A DNA stretch of 64,000 bases from positions 62,001-126,000 of the forward strand of contig BPGX01000002.1 of assembly GCA_026003255.1 (NCBI GenBank), given 5' to 3'. Position 1 is the stretch's first letter, and every line of letters starts with the position of its first letter. Positions 17,021 to 25,750 of this stretch are shown piece by piece. A program made the position numbers and the translations under genes. Below the pieces are notes generated by a model, which ran no database searches, was not told where the DNA came from, and worked only from the letters and a program-made list of their open reading frames with translations. The stretch comes from Bacteroidia bacterium. Lineage in GTDB: Bacteria; Bacteroidota; Bacteroidia; B-17B0; Aurantibacillaceae.

Positions 17021-17674
17021 CTAAATCATTGCATAATGAATAATACGTTTCGTTTCAAAATAATCGTGTTTAAAGAAATCATTGATGTTAAAAATTAATA
17101 CATCTTCAAAATAATTCCCTAATTCCGTTTTCAAATCATCTAATTCTCCACCTTTCAAATAAATGATGCCATTTGGAAGAGCGTGCTGATGTTTGTTTTT
17201 TATTTTTCCTTGTGCTAATTTCACAAAGTCAGGAAAGTTCGTAACAGCCCTACTCACAATGAAGTCAAATTTTTGTTTGATTTTTTCTGCCCGGTTATGA
17301 AGGGTGGTAACATTTTTTAATTGTAAAACTTTTACAACTTCATTTACCACATGTATTTTTTTTTGCACACTATCATTCAAATAAAACTGAACATCTGGAA
17401 ATAAGATAGCAAGGGGTATACCCGGGAATCCTCCTCCTGTTCCAATATCTAAAACACTGGTTCCTGGTAAGAATTGAATAACCTTTGCAATAGATAATGA
17501 ATGTAATACATGATGTAAATAAAGATGTTCAATGTCCTTTCTAGAAATCACATTAATTCGTTCATTCCAAAACATATAAACGTCCTGCATGAGTTCAATT
17601 TGTTTCTTCTGTTCAGACGATAAATCTGGGAAATATTGATAAATAATCTTTAATTCTTCCTGAAAAACACTCAT
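17021..17674 (-). CDS. rsmG: 16S rRNA (guanine(527)-N(7))-methyltransferase
   Basis: This SAM-dependent enzyme methylates N7 of G527 in 16S rRNA. The 217-residue length is normal. Motifs include INVISRKDIEHLYLHHVLHS near residue 40, the SAM-binding SVLDIGTGGGFPGIPLAILF (about 69-88) and FDFIVSRAVTNFPDFV (about 133-148). It is the last gene of a minus-strand run with an ECF sigma factor 4 nt upstream. It is not beside parA/parB as in many other bacteria. Loss of this family's activity in other species gives low-level streptomycin resistance. Confidence 0.94.
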   Translation of the reverse strand: MSVFQEELKIIYQYFPDLSSEQKKQIELMQDVYMFWNERINVISRKDIEHLYLHHVLHSLSIAKVIQFLPGTSVLDIGTGGGFPGIPLAILFPDVQFYLNDSVQKKIHVVNEVVKVLQLKNVTTLHNRAEKIKQKFDFIVSRAVTNFPDFVKLAQGKIKNKHQHALPNGIIYLKGGELDDLKTELGNYFEDVLIFNINDFFKHDYFETKRIIHYAMI

Positions 17675-17678
17675 AATT

Positions 17679-18311
17679 TCATTGTTCTCTTTTCAAAGAA
17701 ATAATAATTTTGTATAAAACCTTTCTTGCCCGAAATAATTCTGCTTTGACATTGTTTGTGGTTGTATTGAGTTCCTTTGCAATTTCTTCACAACTCATTT
17801 CTTGATAATAAAACATTTCAATAACACGCTTATATCTTGGAGACAATTTTTCTACAATGAATTTTACAAATGCGATCTTTTCCTCATTCAGCATTTCCTG
17901 TATAGGATCATTAGAAGGAGAAACCAATTGATCTGCAAAGGTAGTTTCAGAATCATCGGACATATATTCATCAATAGACGAAGTACTCATGTTCTTCTTA
18001 TTTCTTAAATAATCAATTGCCTTATTAATACCTATTCTAAACAGCCATGTACTAAAAGCAAAACGAGAGTCGTATTCGTCTAATCTTGAAAATGCTTTAG
18101 CAAATGTTTCAAACACAATATCTTCTGCCGCATCTTTGATTTTGACAATTTTAAACACAGATGCATACAGAGAGTTTTTATATTTTTTGAGTAACGCTTC
18201 AAAAGCGGATTGGTTGCCGTTTTTCGCTTTTTCTATAAGTTCTAAATCCTTCCGTGCCTTTGAACTTAAATGCGAATGATTCTCTTTTTTATTTTCTTTG
18301 TCAGAAGACAT
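17679..18311 (-). CDS. RNA polymerase ECF-type sigma factor
   Basis: This 210-residue sigma-70 family protein has region 2 from about residue 35 (FEALLKKYKNSLYASVFKIV, DIVFETFAKAFSRLDEYD, FSTWLFRIGINKAIDYLRNK). Region 4 lies near 150-200 (LSPRYKRVIEMFYYQEMSCE, then IAKELNTTTNNVKAELFRAR). A charged N-terminal extension precedes region 2. No anti-sigma gene is adjacent. Instead it sits directly between a glycosyltransferase (its ATG follows that stop with no gap) and rsmG (4 nt downstream). Its regulon cannot be inferred from the sequence. Confidence 0.92.
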   Translation of the reverse strand: MSSDKENKKENHSHLSSKARKDLELIEKAKNGNQSAFEALLKKYKNSLYASVFKIVKIKDAAEDIVFETFAKAFSRLDEYDSRFAFSTWLFRIGINKAIDYLRNKKNMSTSSIDEYMSDDSETTFADQLVSPSNDPIQEMLNEEKIAFVKFIVEKLSPRYKRVIEMFYYQEMSCEEIAKELNTTTNNVKAELFRARKVLYKIIISLKREQ

Positions 18312-19436
18312 TTACAATCGTTTAATTTTTTTATACAAAGCAATGTAAATATACGAAATATTCAGCAGTGGTTCTAAAAAGAACGCCATCCAGTGTAATT
18401 TTTGTTCGTTAAACTTTTTGGAAGCGTAATAAATTAAAATGGTTTGTACAATGTATTTTAATAAAAAAGATACAAGTATATACATATAAAGTTGAGGAAG
18501 TATAAGAAACAATGTGATATTAGCAATATAATAAAAAATTTGCGAAAAGAAAATCCAACCTAACATTAATTGATGAACGGCTTTGTATAATGGTGAAGTA
18601 CTGAAATGTCTGGCTTTTTGTAGTAGCCAATGTTTGAAAATAAGAGGCGGTTCAGAAATGGTAAATGCATCGGGGTGAAGGCATACTGCTGTGTTTTGTG
18701 TGGTGGCTGTTTCATTCACAAACAAATCATCATCTCCAGAATTTACATGATAATGATTAGCAAATCCTTTGTTTCTGAAAAACAAGGATTTTGTATAGGC
18801 CAAATTTCTACCTACGCCCATATACGGATTTCCACGAATGGCACAAGAAAAATACTGCAAGGCAATTGTTAAAGTATCGTATCTTACTAATTTATTCAAG
18901 ATCCCTTCTTTTTCGTCGTATTTTCCATATCCTAATACAATTTCTTTGCCCTCAGCAAAATGGCTCGCCATTATCCTTAACCACTGATTGGAAGATGGTC
19001 TACAATCAGCATCGGTAAATACCAAATGTTCGTGCTTTGCGTGTTTAATGCCAATAAAAATGGCCATCTTTTTACCATGCTTATAATTCTCACTTTCTGG
19101 TATGTTGACCTTACGAATTTTGCTGGGATATAATTGATAATATTTGTCAATTACTGCTTCTGTATTATCAATAGAACAATCATTTACAATTACCACTTCG
19201 TAATCAGGATAATCTTGATTAAGAATATGAGGAAGATTTTGGTCTAAATTTTCTTCTTCATTTTTAGCACAGATAACAACCGAAACTGGTATTTTTTTTT
19301 CTGAAAAGTTGTCTTTATATCGAATTGCGGGTAAATAGTAACGTAAATAAGTCAATATAATAAATAAAAATGCCCCAAGTATCACCGATAAGCCAAGCCA
19401 TTCAGGAGTATTTGTAGGTACAGGAAAAAAACTCAT
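18312..19436 (-). CDS. Membrane glycosyltransferase, family 2
   Basis: This 374-residue protein has an N-terminal membrane helix (LGLSVILGAFLFIILTYL) and a GT-A catalytic domain. Features of the domain are VSVVICAKNEEENLDQNL, DYEVVIVNDCSIDNTEAVI, the metal-binding FTDADCRPSSNQW and the acceptor-side SGDDDLFVNETA. Two or three C-terminal membrane helices follow. This layout fits inverting GT2 enzymes that add sugars to lipid carriers or lipids at the inner membrane. Donor and acceptor are unknown. It is co-oriented and closely spaced with the dehydrogenase upstream (14 nt) and the sigma factor downstream (0 nt). Confidence 0.88.
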   Translation of the reverse strand: MSFFPVPTNTPEWLGLSVILGAFLFIILTYLRYYLPAIRYKDNFSEKKIPVSVVICAKNEEENLDQNLPHILNQDYPDYEVVIVNDCSIDNTEAVIDKYYQLYPSKIRKVNIPESENYKHGKKMAIFIGIKHAKHEHLVFTDADCRPSSNQWLRIMASHFAEGKEIVLGYGKYDEKEGILNKLVRYDTLTIALQYFSCAIRGNPYMGVGRNLAYTKSLFFRNKGFANHYHVNSGDDDLFVNETATTQNTAVCLHPDAFTISEPPLIFKHWLLQKARHFSTSPLYKAVHQLMLGWIFFSQIFYYIANITLFLILPQLYMYILVSFLLKYIVQTILIYYASKKFNEQKLHWMAFFLEPLLNISYIYIALYKKIKRL

Positions 19437-19450
19437 ATAAGTATTGATTA

Positions 19451-20662
19451 TTAAGAAGTATAAGCGTAATCTGCAAGATATTCAAAAGCAGACATTAGTT
19501 TACCATCTTTACAAATTGTAGCACGTTCAATCACTTTATCTTCATCGTTTCCGAGTAAAAAAGGTAAAACTCTTTCCTGTAAATCCTTTGCAAAACCATC
19601 GCTGGCATCACGTGGTAATTCTGTTGGTAAATTATCCACTGCCATGACCAATACACAATCTTTTTTGAATGGTAAATCCTCCTGCAATGTGTGTATATTA
19701 AATCCATAAAAAGGATTTTCAACTGAACTTGCACGTATAGTTGTAGGTACAGAACCATTGATGTCGCAGGTAATATCAGCAATCACACTAATCTTGAAAT
19801 CTGGTGCCTGAACATCTCCTAATGTAAACATTTTGGGAGATCGCGGATCCCAATAATGGGCTGATATATATATATCTGCGTGTTTTGTAAATGGCGGGAA
19901 TTTAGATACAAAATGTTCGGGATGTTGAAAAAAGTCATTCAGGTCAAAATTATGATCGTCTTTGCGTTCTACATAATCACGCGGCGTGAGTTGAGTATAA
20001 ACGGGCTCGCGGTAATTCGTCATTAAAAATTCTTCAGGTGTAACTCTACGAATATGCAATACACTTAACGTCTCAATAACACCATTCGCTACTCGGCCGC
20101 TTCCTGTCATCACGATTTTGATATTAGGTAATTTAATTCGTTTGAGTTCTTCTTCCATCTCTGCCCTATCCCTACACTGATATGCAGGTTTTAATCGGAA
20201 TAAATCATACTTCAAGCCATACCCACGAATGGCATTGTATGCCCCCACAATACCTGCGTAGCGACCAAAGCCGATAATACGATTATGATTTTTATCCGTC
20301 AAAGTTTCATAATCAATCATCGTAATTTTCTTTTCAATCAAAGCGTGCATTAACTTTTGATTATGGGGCTGTTTTTTTATTACGTGAGCAAAGAAAAAGT
20401 AAGTTTTGTTAGGAATAAGTTTATCGGGGGGCACTTCTTTTACGCCCATCAGCACATCACAATCTGATAAATCTTCCTGTAATGGAATTCCAAATGCTGT
20501 ATATTCGTCATTAGAATAACAACGAATGTCGCTGGGCTGTACAACAATACTCAAATGGGGATATTGCTTTAAAAGCTCAGCACAAGCCAACGGAGTAAGT
20601 GGAACACGTTTATCAATGGGCTTTTTTTCTTCTCTCAAAACACCAATTTTTATGGGTTTCAT
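19451..20662 (-). CDS. NAD(P)-dependent oxidoreductase, alanine dehydrogenase/saccharopine dehydrogenase (lysine-forming)-like
   Basis: This 403-residue enzyme of the alanine dehydrogenase / PNT superfamily begins with the hallmark IGVLREEKKPIDKRVPLTP (substrate-binding domain). The segment YFFFAHVIKKQPHNQKLM and a dinucleotide-binding motif (IKIVMTGSGRVANGVIETL) are visible. The C-terminal part contains ISVIADITCDINGSVPTTIR and VMAVDNLPTELPRDAS. The latter resembles lysine-forming saccharopine dehydrogenases (LYS1 type) more than classical alanine dehydrogenase. The reaction is therefore an NAD(P)-linked amino-acid oxidation, exact substrate undetermined. A minus-strand promoter box TACATTTG (20703-20710) lies 41 nt upstream and abuts the promoter of the divergent S41 peptidase gene. 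Confidence 0.8.
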   Translation of the reverse strand: MKPIKIGVLREEKKPIDKRVPLTPLACAELLKQYPHLSIVVQPSDIRCYSNDEYTAFGIPLQEDLSDCDVLMGVKEVPPDKLIPNKTYFFFAHVIKKQPHNQKLMHALIEKKITMIDYETLTDKNHNRIIGFGRYAGIVGAYNAIRGYGLKYDLFRLKPAYQCRDRAEMEEELKRIKLPNIKIVMTGSGRVANGVIETLSVLHIRRVTPEEFLMTNYREPVYTQLTPRDYVERKDDHNFDLNDFFQHPEHFVSKFPPFTKHADIYISAHYWDPRSPKMFTLGDVQAPDFKISVIADITCDINGSVPTTIRASSVENPFYGFNIHTLQEDLPFKKDCVLVMAVDNLPTELPRDASDGFAKDLQERVLPFLLGNDEDKVIERATICKDGKLMSAFEYLADYAYTS

Positions 20663-20694
20663 ACTACGATTTTTACAATTTGTATTATTTTAAT

Positions 20695-20702
20695 TAGGTT
20701 TG
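20695..20702 (+). promoter_or_regulatory. -7 promoter box of the S41 peptidase gene
   Basis: TAGGTTTG matches TAnnTTTG. It ends 8 nt before ATG 20711, giving a nearly leaderless message. It touches the oppositely directed box at 20703-20710. Confidence 0.6.
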
Positions 20703-20710
20703 CAAATGTA
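20703..20710 (-). promoter_or_regulatory. -7 promoter box of the minus-strand dehydrogenase gene
   Basis: The minus-strand sequence TACATTTG matches TAnnTTTG. It lies 41 nt upstream of ATG 20662 and is directly adjacent to the plus-strand box TAGGTTTG. Confidence 0.55.
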
Positions 20711-22156
20711 ATGGTAAAAAGTTTAATCTGCATTTTTTTTGCTTGTTTTTTTTACATTAATTTTTTATTTACTCAAAATACTAATACTATTATTTCTCAT
20801 AGAACTTATTCACCCGAAGCATTATCAGAAGATGTAAAGATACTTGAAGATGTGCTATTAAATGTGCATCCTTCCATCGATTATTATCATTCGTTGGAAT
20901 GGTATAAAAACTATTTTGATACATCTTTAGTCATTCATCAATCAATGACTGAAAAAGAATTCAGAGTGTTTTTAAAAAAGAAACTAAAAGTACTACAATG
21001 TGGTCATACCAGCATTTTACCTTCCAGGCAATATCAAAGATATTTATCTAAAAAAACATTCAGAAGTATCCCCTATTATCTGGCTTATTTTGAACCATAT
21101 TTAATTAACATTCGTGGATTTAAAAAAGAAGACACTTTATTAAAATCATTGGATACTATTCTTTCATTAAACAATCTTTCTATTAATGAAATTGCTGATG
21201 AATTTGAAGATTTGTTATATGTAGATGCAAAAAGTTTTGAAGCAAGAAATGAGCTATTACAAAAAAATTTAATGTTTTATTATTTTGGATTATATGAGCA
21301 AGATAGTGTTTTGATTTCATTCAAAAATTTAAGCAAGTCAAATATCTATATCAGGGAAAAAGAATATAAATATCTATCGAATGATTTGTGGAAATTAAAA
21401 AGTGATACACTAATGCAAAAGTATGGAGGTAAATACCATTGCGGTGTTTATTTAGATAAAAACAAAAAAATTTATTATATGAAAATTAAAGCATTTTCTG
21501 GAATAAGTATGAAAGCTTTTTTTAGAAAAACATTTAGAAAGTTACAAAAAAACAATACAGAAGTATTAATTCTGGATTTAAGAAATAATCCGGGAGGAAA
21601 AATTTCACAATGTCTGAATTTATTGTCTTATCTGCTTCCTGCAAAAGATACATTGTTTTATGAAACACGAATTCAAAGAATGAAGCATAAAAAATATCTA
21701 GGAAAAAAGTTAGAGTTTAGAATTATTCATTTGTTTATGAAATTGAAAAAGAAGAAAAACAACGAGTATTACATTGAACAAATTCACGTCAATAAAAAAT
21801 ATCCATTTACAAAAAAACTATACATTATCACTAATTGCAATACCTTTTCTGCTGCCAATCTTGTAGCAGTATATCTTTCACAAAAAAGGCCAAATACAAA
21901 AATTGTAGGCACTCCTACTTCTGGTGCTCTATGGGGAAGCAATGCGGTAAGTTTTCTTAAATTAACTTTGCCCAACACAAAAATTCGGATTTTTATTCCT
22001 ACCTTTCGCATCTATCATAATTTGGATCATCTTTCTAAAGAACAAAAATTGAATCCTGTTTTGCCTGATATTCCAAATAATTATTCACCTTTTGATTATC
22101 TTTACAAAAAAGATAAAGCTCTGGAAAGTATTTATCAAGATTTAATGAAACAATAA
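20711..22156 (+). CDS. Secreted S41-family serine peptidase
   Basis: This 481-residue exported protein has a signal peptide (LICIFFACFFYINFLFTQ) and an N-terminal helical region. The C-terminal tail-specific peptidase domain shows EVLILDLRNNPGGKISQCLN (about residues 280-300), the catalytic Ser segment CNTFSAANLVAVYLSQKRP (about 378-396), and IVGTPTSGALWGSNAV. It probably cleaves proteins at their C-terminal ends or degrades periplasmic or surface proteins. No PDZ domain is obvious between the helical region and the catalytic core. The message begins almost at the ATG. murB follows 6 nt downstream, so it appears to head an operon with murB, the polymerase-like gene and the acyltransferase. 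Confidence 0.85.
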   Translation: MVKSLICIFFACFFYINFLFTQNTNTIISHRTYSPEALSEDVKILEDVLLNVHPSIDYYHSLEWYKNYFDTSLVIHQSMTEKEFRVFLKKKLKVLQCGHTSILPSRQYQRYLSKKTFRSIPYYLAYFEPYLINIRGFKKEDTLLKSLDTILSLNNLSINEIADEFEDLLYVDAKSFEARNELLQKNLMFYYFGLYEQDSVLISFKNLSKSNIYIREKEYKYLSNDLWKLKSDTLMQKYGGKYHCGVYLDKNKKIYYMKIKAFSGISMKAFFRKTFRKLQKNNTEVLILDLRNNPGGKISQCLNLLSYLLPAKDTLFYETRIQRMKHKKYLGKKLEFRIIHLFMKLKKKKNNEYYIEQIHVNKKYPFTKKLYIITNCNTFSAANLVAVYLSQKRPNTKIVGTPTSGALWGSNAVSFLKLTLPNTKIRIFIPTFRIYHNLDHLSKEQKLNPVLPDIPNNYSPFDYLYKKDKALESIYQDLMKQ

Positions 22157-22162
22157 TTCTTT

Positions 22163-23170
22163 ATGAAAATATTAAAAAATCTCTCTCTTTTACCATATAA
22201 CACATTTAAGATAAATGCATTAGCTAATGAAATGGTTGTTATCGAAAACGACAACGAATTGGAAAATCTTCATTTGAATCAAAAGCCATTTTTGGTATTG
22301 GGTGGAGGAAGCAATATATTATTTACAAAAAACTTTGATGGTATTATTCTAAAAAACGAAATTAAAGGTAAAGCAATTATAGATGAAACAGAAGAGGAAA
22401 TTGCTCTAAATATTAAAAGTGGGGAAAACTGGCACGAGATCGTAATGTGGAGCGTTGAAAACAACTGGAATGGAATAGAAAATCTTGCTTTAATTCCGGG
22501 GACAGTGGGCGCTGCACCGGTTCAAAATATTGGTGCTTATGGAGTAGAAATAAAAGATGTATTGCAATATGTAAGATTTTATAACTTTGAAACCCGAAAA
22601 TTTGAACAATTGAATAATAGCGAGTGTCAATTTGGATATAGGGATAGTATATTCAAAAGAAGTTTGAAAAACAAAATTTTTATCACCGATATTGGGATTA
22701 AACTTAAAAAGAAAAATCATCACTATAAAACCGATTATGGCAATATAAAAGACGAATTAAAAAAACAAAACATTAGCGAACTTTCTCCACGAATGATTGC
22801 AAACATTGTGATACAAATTCGTAAAAGTAAATTGCCGGATCCTGCTGAGATTGGTAATGCCGGAAGTTTCTTCAAAAATCCGGAAGTTTCGGAAGAAGTA
22901 TTATCAAAGATTAAAAATCAATTTCCAAATGTAATTTACTTTCCGACCAATGAAAATCGATTTAAATTAGCCGCCGGATGGATGATAGAACAATGCGGAT
23001 TAAGAGGATTTGAACACAAAGGTGCTGCCGTTCATACACGACAAGCATTGGTAATTATCAATAAACAAAATGCCACGGGGGAAAGCATTCTTGAATTAGC
23101 ACAAATCATAATTGAAAAAGTATATCAAACCTTTGGAGTAAAATTAGAACCAGAAGTTAACATTCTCTGA
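22163..23170 (+). CDS. murB: UDP-N-acetylenolpyruvoylglucosamine reductase
   Basis: This flavoprotein reduces UDP-GlcNAc-enolpyruvate to UDP-MurNAc in peptidoglycan precursor synthesis. The 335-residue protein is of the type I (E. coli-like) class. It begins with NLSLLPYNTFKINALANEMV, has the FAD motif PFLVLGGGSNILF, and carries ENLALIPGTVGAAPVQNIG. The catalytic Ser is S235 in NAGSFFKNPEV, and a C-terminal Glu, E331 in LEPEVNIL, corresponds to the proton-donor Glu of the family. The stop codon TGA is directly followed by the ATG of the next gene (no gap), so translation is probably coupled. Confidence 0.96.
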   Translation: MKILKNLSLLPYNTFKINALANEMVVIENDNELENLHLNQKPFLVLGGGSNILFTKNFDGIILKNEIKGKAIIDETEEEIALNIKSGENWHEIVMWSVENNWNGIENLALIPGTVGAAPVQNIGAYGVEIKDVLQYVRFYNFETRKFEQLNNSECQFGYRDSIFKRSLKNKIFITDIGIKLKKKNHHYKTDYGNIKDELKKQNISELSPRMIANIVIQIRKSKLPDPAEIGNAGSFFKNPEVSEEVLSKIKNQFPNVIYFPTNENRFKLAAGWMIEQCGLRGFEHKGAAVHTRQALVIINKQNATGESILELAQIIIEKVYQTFGVKLEPEVNIL

Positions 23171-24517
23171 ATGAACCTTATTCAAACACATACGCTTAAT
23201 CACACAACAAACGATACAAGTCCTGCTAAATTAAAGTGGACTTGGTTTGATATTACGATATATTTACATTTTTTTATTCCAAGTTATATTTTATTCAAAC
23301 AGCCCTTTGAGTTCTATATTACTTATATTTTTATCATTGCATATCTTCCTTTTTTAGTTGCTAAATATCCTATTCCAAGAGGCATCTGGTGGATTTTACT
23401 CATACTATTAATAACAGGACTAATAAATGTATGGTTAGATAATAACATCTATAAAAATTTTTTCAAGATTTATTTGAACATTGCAATAAATTTAATCTTT
23501 TATTCAACAGTTGTTGCTTATTACAATTATGATGTAGAAGAGATGTTTAGAAGGTATTTAAAAGGTGCTGTAATTGTTTGTATTTATGCGATTGTTGAAT
23601 TGGTTGCTTATAAGTTAGGTATGTTTAATTTAATTAGTTTACATCACTTAGGTTTTAATAAATGGGGGCCTGCACCAGGTGGACTTGGGATTCGTGTCAA
23701 TTCTACCTATCCAGAACCAACACACTTTGCTCAGTTTATGTCACCTGCTGCTTTTGTGGCGATTTATTCCTTATTCTTTAAAGATATCGGATGGTTAAAA
23801 AAATGGGAATGTATAGTGATAGTGTTTGCATTTTTTCTATCCTATTCTTCGCTCGCATTTACAGGTATTTTTATTATGCTATTATTGTTATTATTGAATT
23901 ATGGTTTAATTCGCTATATTTTCTTTGCCTTACCTGTATTTATCTTTTTATTCTACATATTATACAACAATATTCAAGAATTTAGAGATAGAATGGATGG
24001 TATAAAAACAGTGTTCATTGATGAATATTTATTGGAAGAAAAAGACAAAGATGTTTCGAACCAGCAGGCCTTTTTAGCAAGGCAATGGAGAGTATTAAAT
24101 AAAGTTCATGGGTCTCCACTTGTATTGTACAATAATTATTATGTGGCTATGCAAAACTTTAAATCCAATCCTTTATTTGGTACAAGTTTAGGTTCACACG
24201 AAATTGCTTTTCAAAAATATAACCTGAATTATTTGATTAGTAAATGGTACTTATTCAATACCCCTGACGCTAATTCTATGGGGCTAAGAATAGTGTCGGA
24301 ATTAGGTTTAATGGGAATTATTTTTACATTTTTTTTTATCAGGAATTACTTTGTATTTAGAGAAGAAAAAGATTATGAATATAGATGGATTATAAGTTCC
24401 TCTCTATTAGTTCTTATTATTTTACAATTATTAAGGCAAGGAAATTATACTTTTTCTGGTTTTTTCTTTTTTGCTTACTTATATTATCTGAACAAACAAA
24501 TGCAAAAAACGAACTAA
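23171..24517 (+). CDS. Polytopic membrane protein, O-antigen ligase/polymerase-like
   Basis: This 448-residue protein has about ten hydrophobic helices (for example WTWFDITIYLHFFIPSYILF and IVIVFAFFLSYSSLAFTGIF). A large extracytoplasmic loop lies near residues 270-380 before the last helices (SNPLFGTSLGSHEIAFQKYN), the arrangement seen in Wzy polymerases and WaaL-type ligases. A conserved-looking segment STYPEPTHFAQFMSPAAF occurs near residue 177. It is probably involved in joining or polymerising polysaccharide units outside the membrane. It follows murB with no gap and is followed without a gap by an acyltransferase. Confidence 0.7.
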   Translation: MNLIQTHTLNHTTNDTSPAKLKWTWFDITIYLHFFIPSYILFKQPFEFYITYIFIIAYLPFLVAKYPIPRGIWWILLILLITGLINVWLDNNIYKNFFKIYLNIAINLIFYSTVVAYYNYDVEEMFRRYLKGAVIVCIYAIVELVAYKLGMFNLISLHHLGFNKWGPAPGGLGIRVNSTYPEPTHFAQFMSPAAFVAIYSLFFKDIGWLKKWECIVIVFAFFLSYSSLAFTGIFIMLLLLLLNYGLIRYIFFALPVFIFLFYILYNNIQEFRDRMDGIKTVFIDEYLLEEKDKDVSNQQAFLARQWRVLNKVHGSPLVLYNNYYVAMQNFKSNPLFGTSLGSHEIAFQKYNLNYLISKWYLFNTPDANSMGLRIVSELGLMGIIFTFFFIRNYFVFREEKDYEYRWIISSSLLVLIILQLLRQGNYTFSGFFFFAYLYYLNKQMQKTN

Positions 24518-25657
24518 GTGGAACAAAATAAAATATATTTTGAAGGTATTAACGGACTTAGATTTTTTTCTGCAAGTGCAGTTATTTTATCTCATATAGA
24601 ACTTATCAAAATGGCATTCGGATACTCACATCGCTGGAATCACCCCATTTTTTTCTACCTGGGAGGTATAGGCGTTTATTTTTTCTTTGTTTTAAGTGGT
24701 TTCTTAATCACTTTTTTACTTTTAGAAGAAAAAAATATAACTTCAACCATTAGTATTAGAAACTTTTATATCAGAAGAATTTTAAGAATATGGCCGCTTT
24801 ATTATTTAATCCTTTTAATAGGATTTTTTCTACTTCCAAATTTTACTGAAATCAAAATTAATTATTTAGATAGTCAATTTCAAGCCAACTTCTATAAAAT
24901 GCTTTTTCTTTACATGCTTATGTTACCCAATGTATCCATGGCACTTTATGGGCATGTTCCTCATATAGGTCACTTATGGACAATTGGTGTTGAGGAACAA
25001 TTTTACATTCTTTGGCCTTTAATTATTAAAAGAATTAAGACCCGTTCGTTATTAATTTTCTTTATATTGTTTCTTGGCATCATCGTTTTAGTTAAATCAG
25101 CATTTTTAATAATATACATAAACTATAAAAACTCTTATTTAGTTCCTATTAAGGAATTTTTAGCCGCTTTCAAAATTGAGTGTATGACTATTGGCGCTAT
25201 TGGAGCATACCTCTACTGGTCTAAAAACAAAATACTAAAATTAGTATATCATCCAATGATACACATTTTATCATGGATCATTATTCCTGTGTTAATATTT
25301 TTTACCCCATCAGGTTTACAAGATGGGAATCATCTGATTTATTCACTTGCATTTATTACTATAATATTAAATGTATCCACTAATAAGAAATCTTTTCTCA
25401 AGTTAGAGCTTCCTATTCTTAATCATCTTGGGAAAATATCTTATGGAATTTATATGTACCATTTCATGATAATACCAATAATAATTTATACATTAAGAAA
25501 AAATAATATTTACATTAACTCTTTACAAGGGAATATTCTACTATACACTTTCACATTTATCTTTTCTATTCTTATTGCAAACCTGTCATATAATTATTTT
25601 GAAAATATTTTTCTTTCATTTAAGAAAAAGTTCACGATTATACCTTCTAAGTTATAA
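24518..25657 (+). CDS. Acyltransferase family 3 (OafA/NodX-like) membrane protein
   Basis: This 379-residue integral membrane O-acyltransferase probably acetylates a surface glycan. The typical opening is YFEGINGLRFFSASAVILSH, with the putative active-site His in that segment. Then come VYFFFVLSGFLITFLLLEE, the arginine-rich loop FYIRRILRIWPLYYLIL and GHLWTIGVEEQFYILWPLII. About ten membrane helices follow. The start is GTG 24518, immediately after the stop of the preceding gene, since no ATG lies upstream in frame. Location beside the polymerase-like gene suggests both act on the same polysaccharide. Confidence 0.9.
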   Translation: MEQNKIYFEGINGLRFFSASAVILSHIELIKMAFGYSHRWNHPIFFYLGGIGVYFFFVLSGFLITFLLLEEKNITSTISIRNFYIRRILRIWPLYYLILLIGFFLLPNFTEIKINYLDSQFQANFYKMLFLYMLMLPNVSMALYGHVPHIGHLWTIGVEEQFYILWPLIIKRIKTRSLLIFFILFLGIIVLVKSAFLIIYINYKNSYLVPIKEFLAAFKIECMTIGAIGAYLYWSKNKILKLVYHPMIHILSWIIIPVLIFFTPSGLQDGNHLIYSLAFITIILNVSTNKKSFLKLELPILNHLGKISYGIYMYHFMIIPIIIYTLRKNNIYINSLQGNILLYTFTFIFSILIANLSYNYFENIFLSFKKKFTIIPSKL

Positions 25658-25725
25658 TTAATAACCACTTATACACTCCTTTTTCCACTCAAATAATTTA
25701 AGTTTTTTAAATTATCCAATTCCCC

Positions 25726-25733
25726 TAACTTTG
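25726..25733 (+). promoter_or_regulatory. -7 promoter box of the subtilase gene
   Basis: TAACTTTG matches TAnnTTTG, 17 nt before ATG 25751. A T-rich stretch at 25702-25708 sits where the -33 element is expected. Confidence 0.6.
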
Positions 25734-25750
25734 TAAAAAATTTTTTACTT

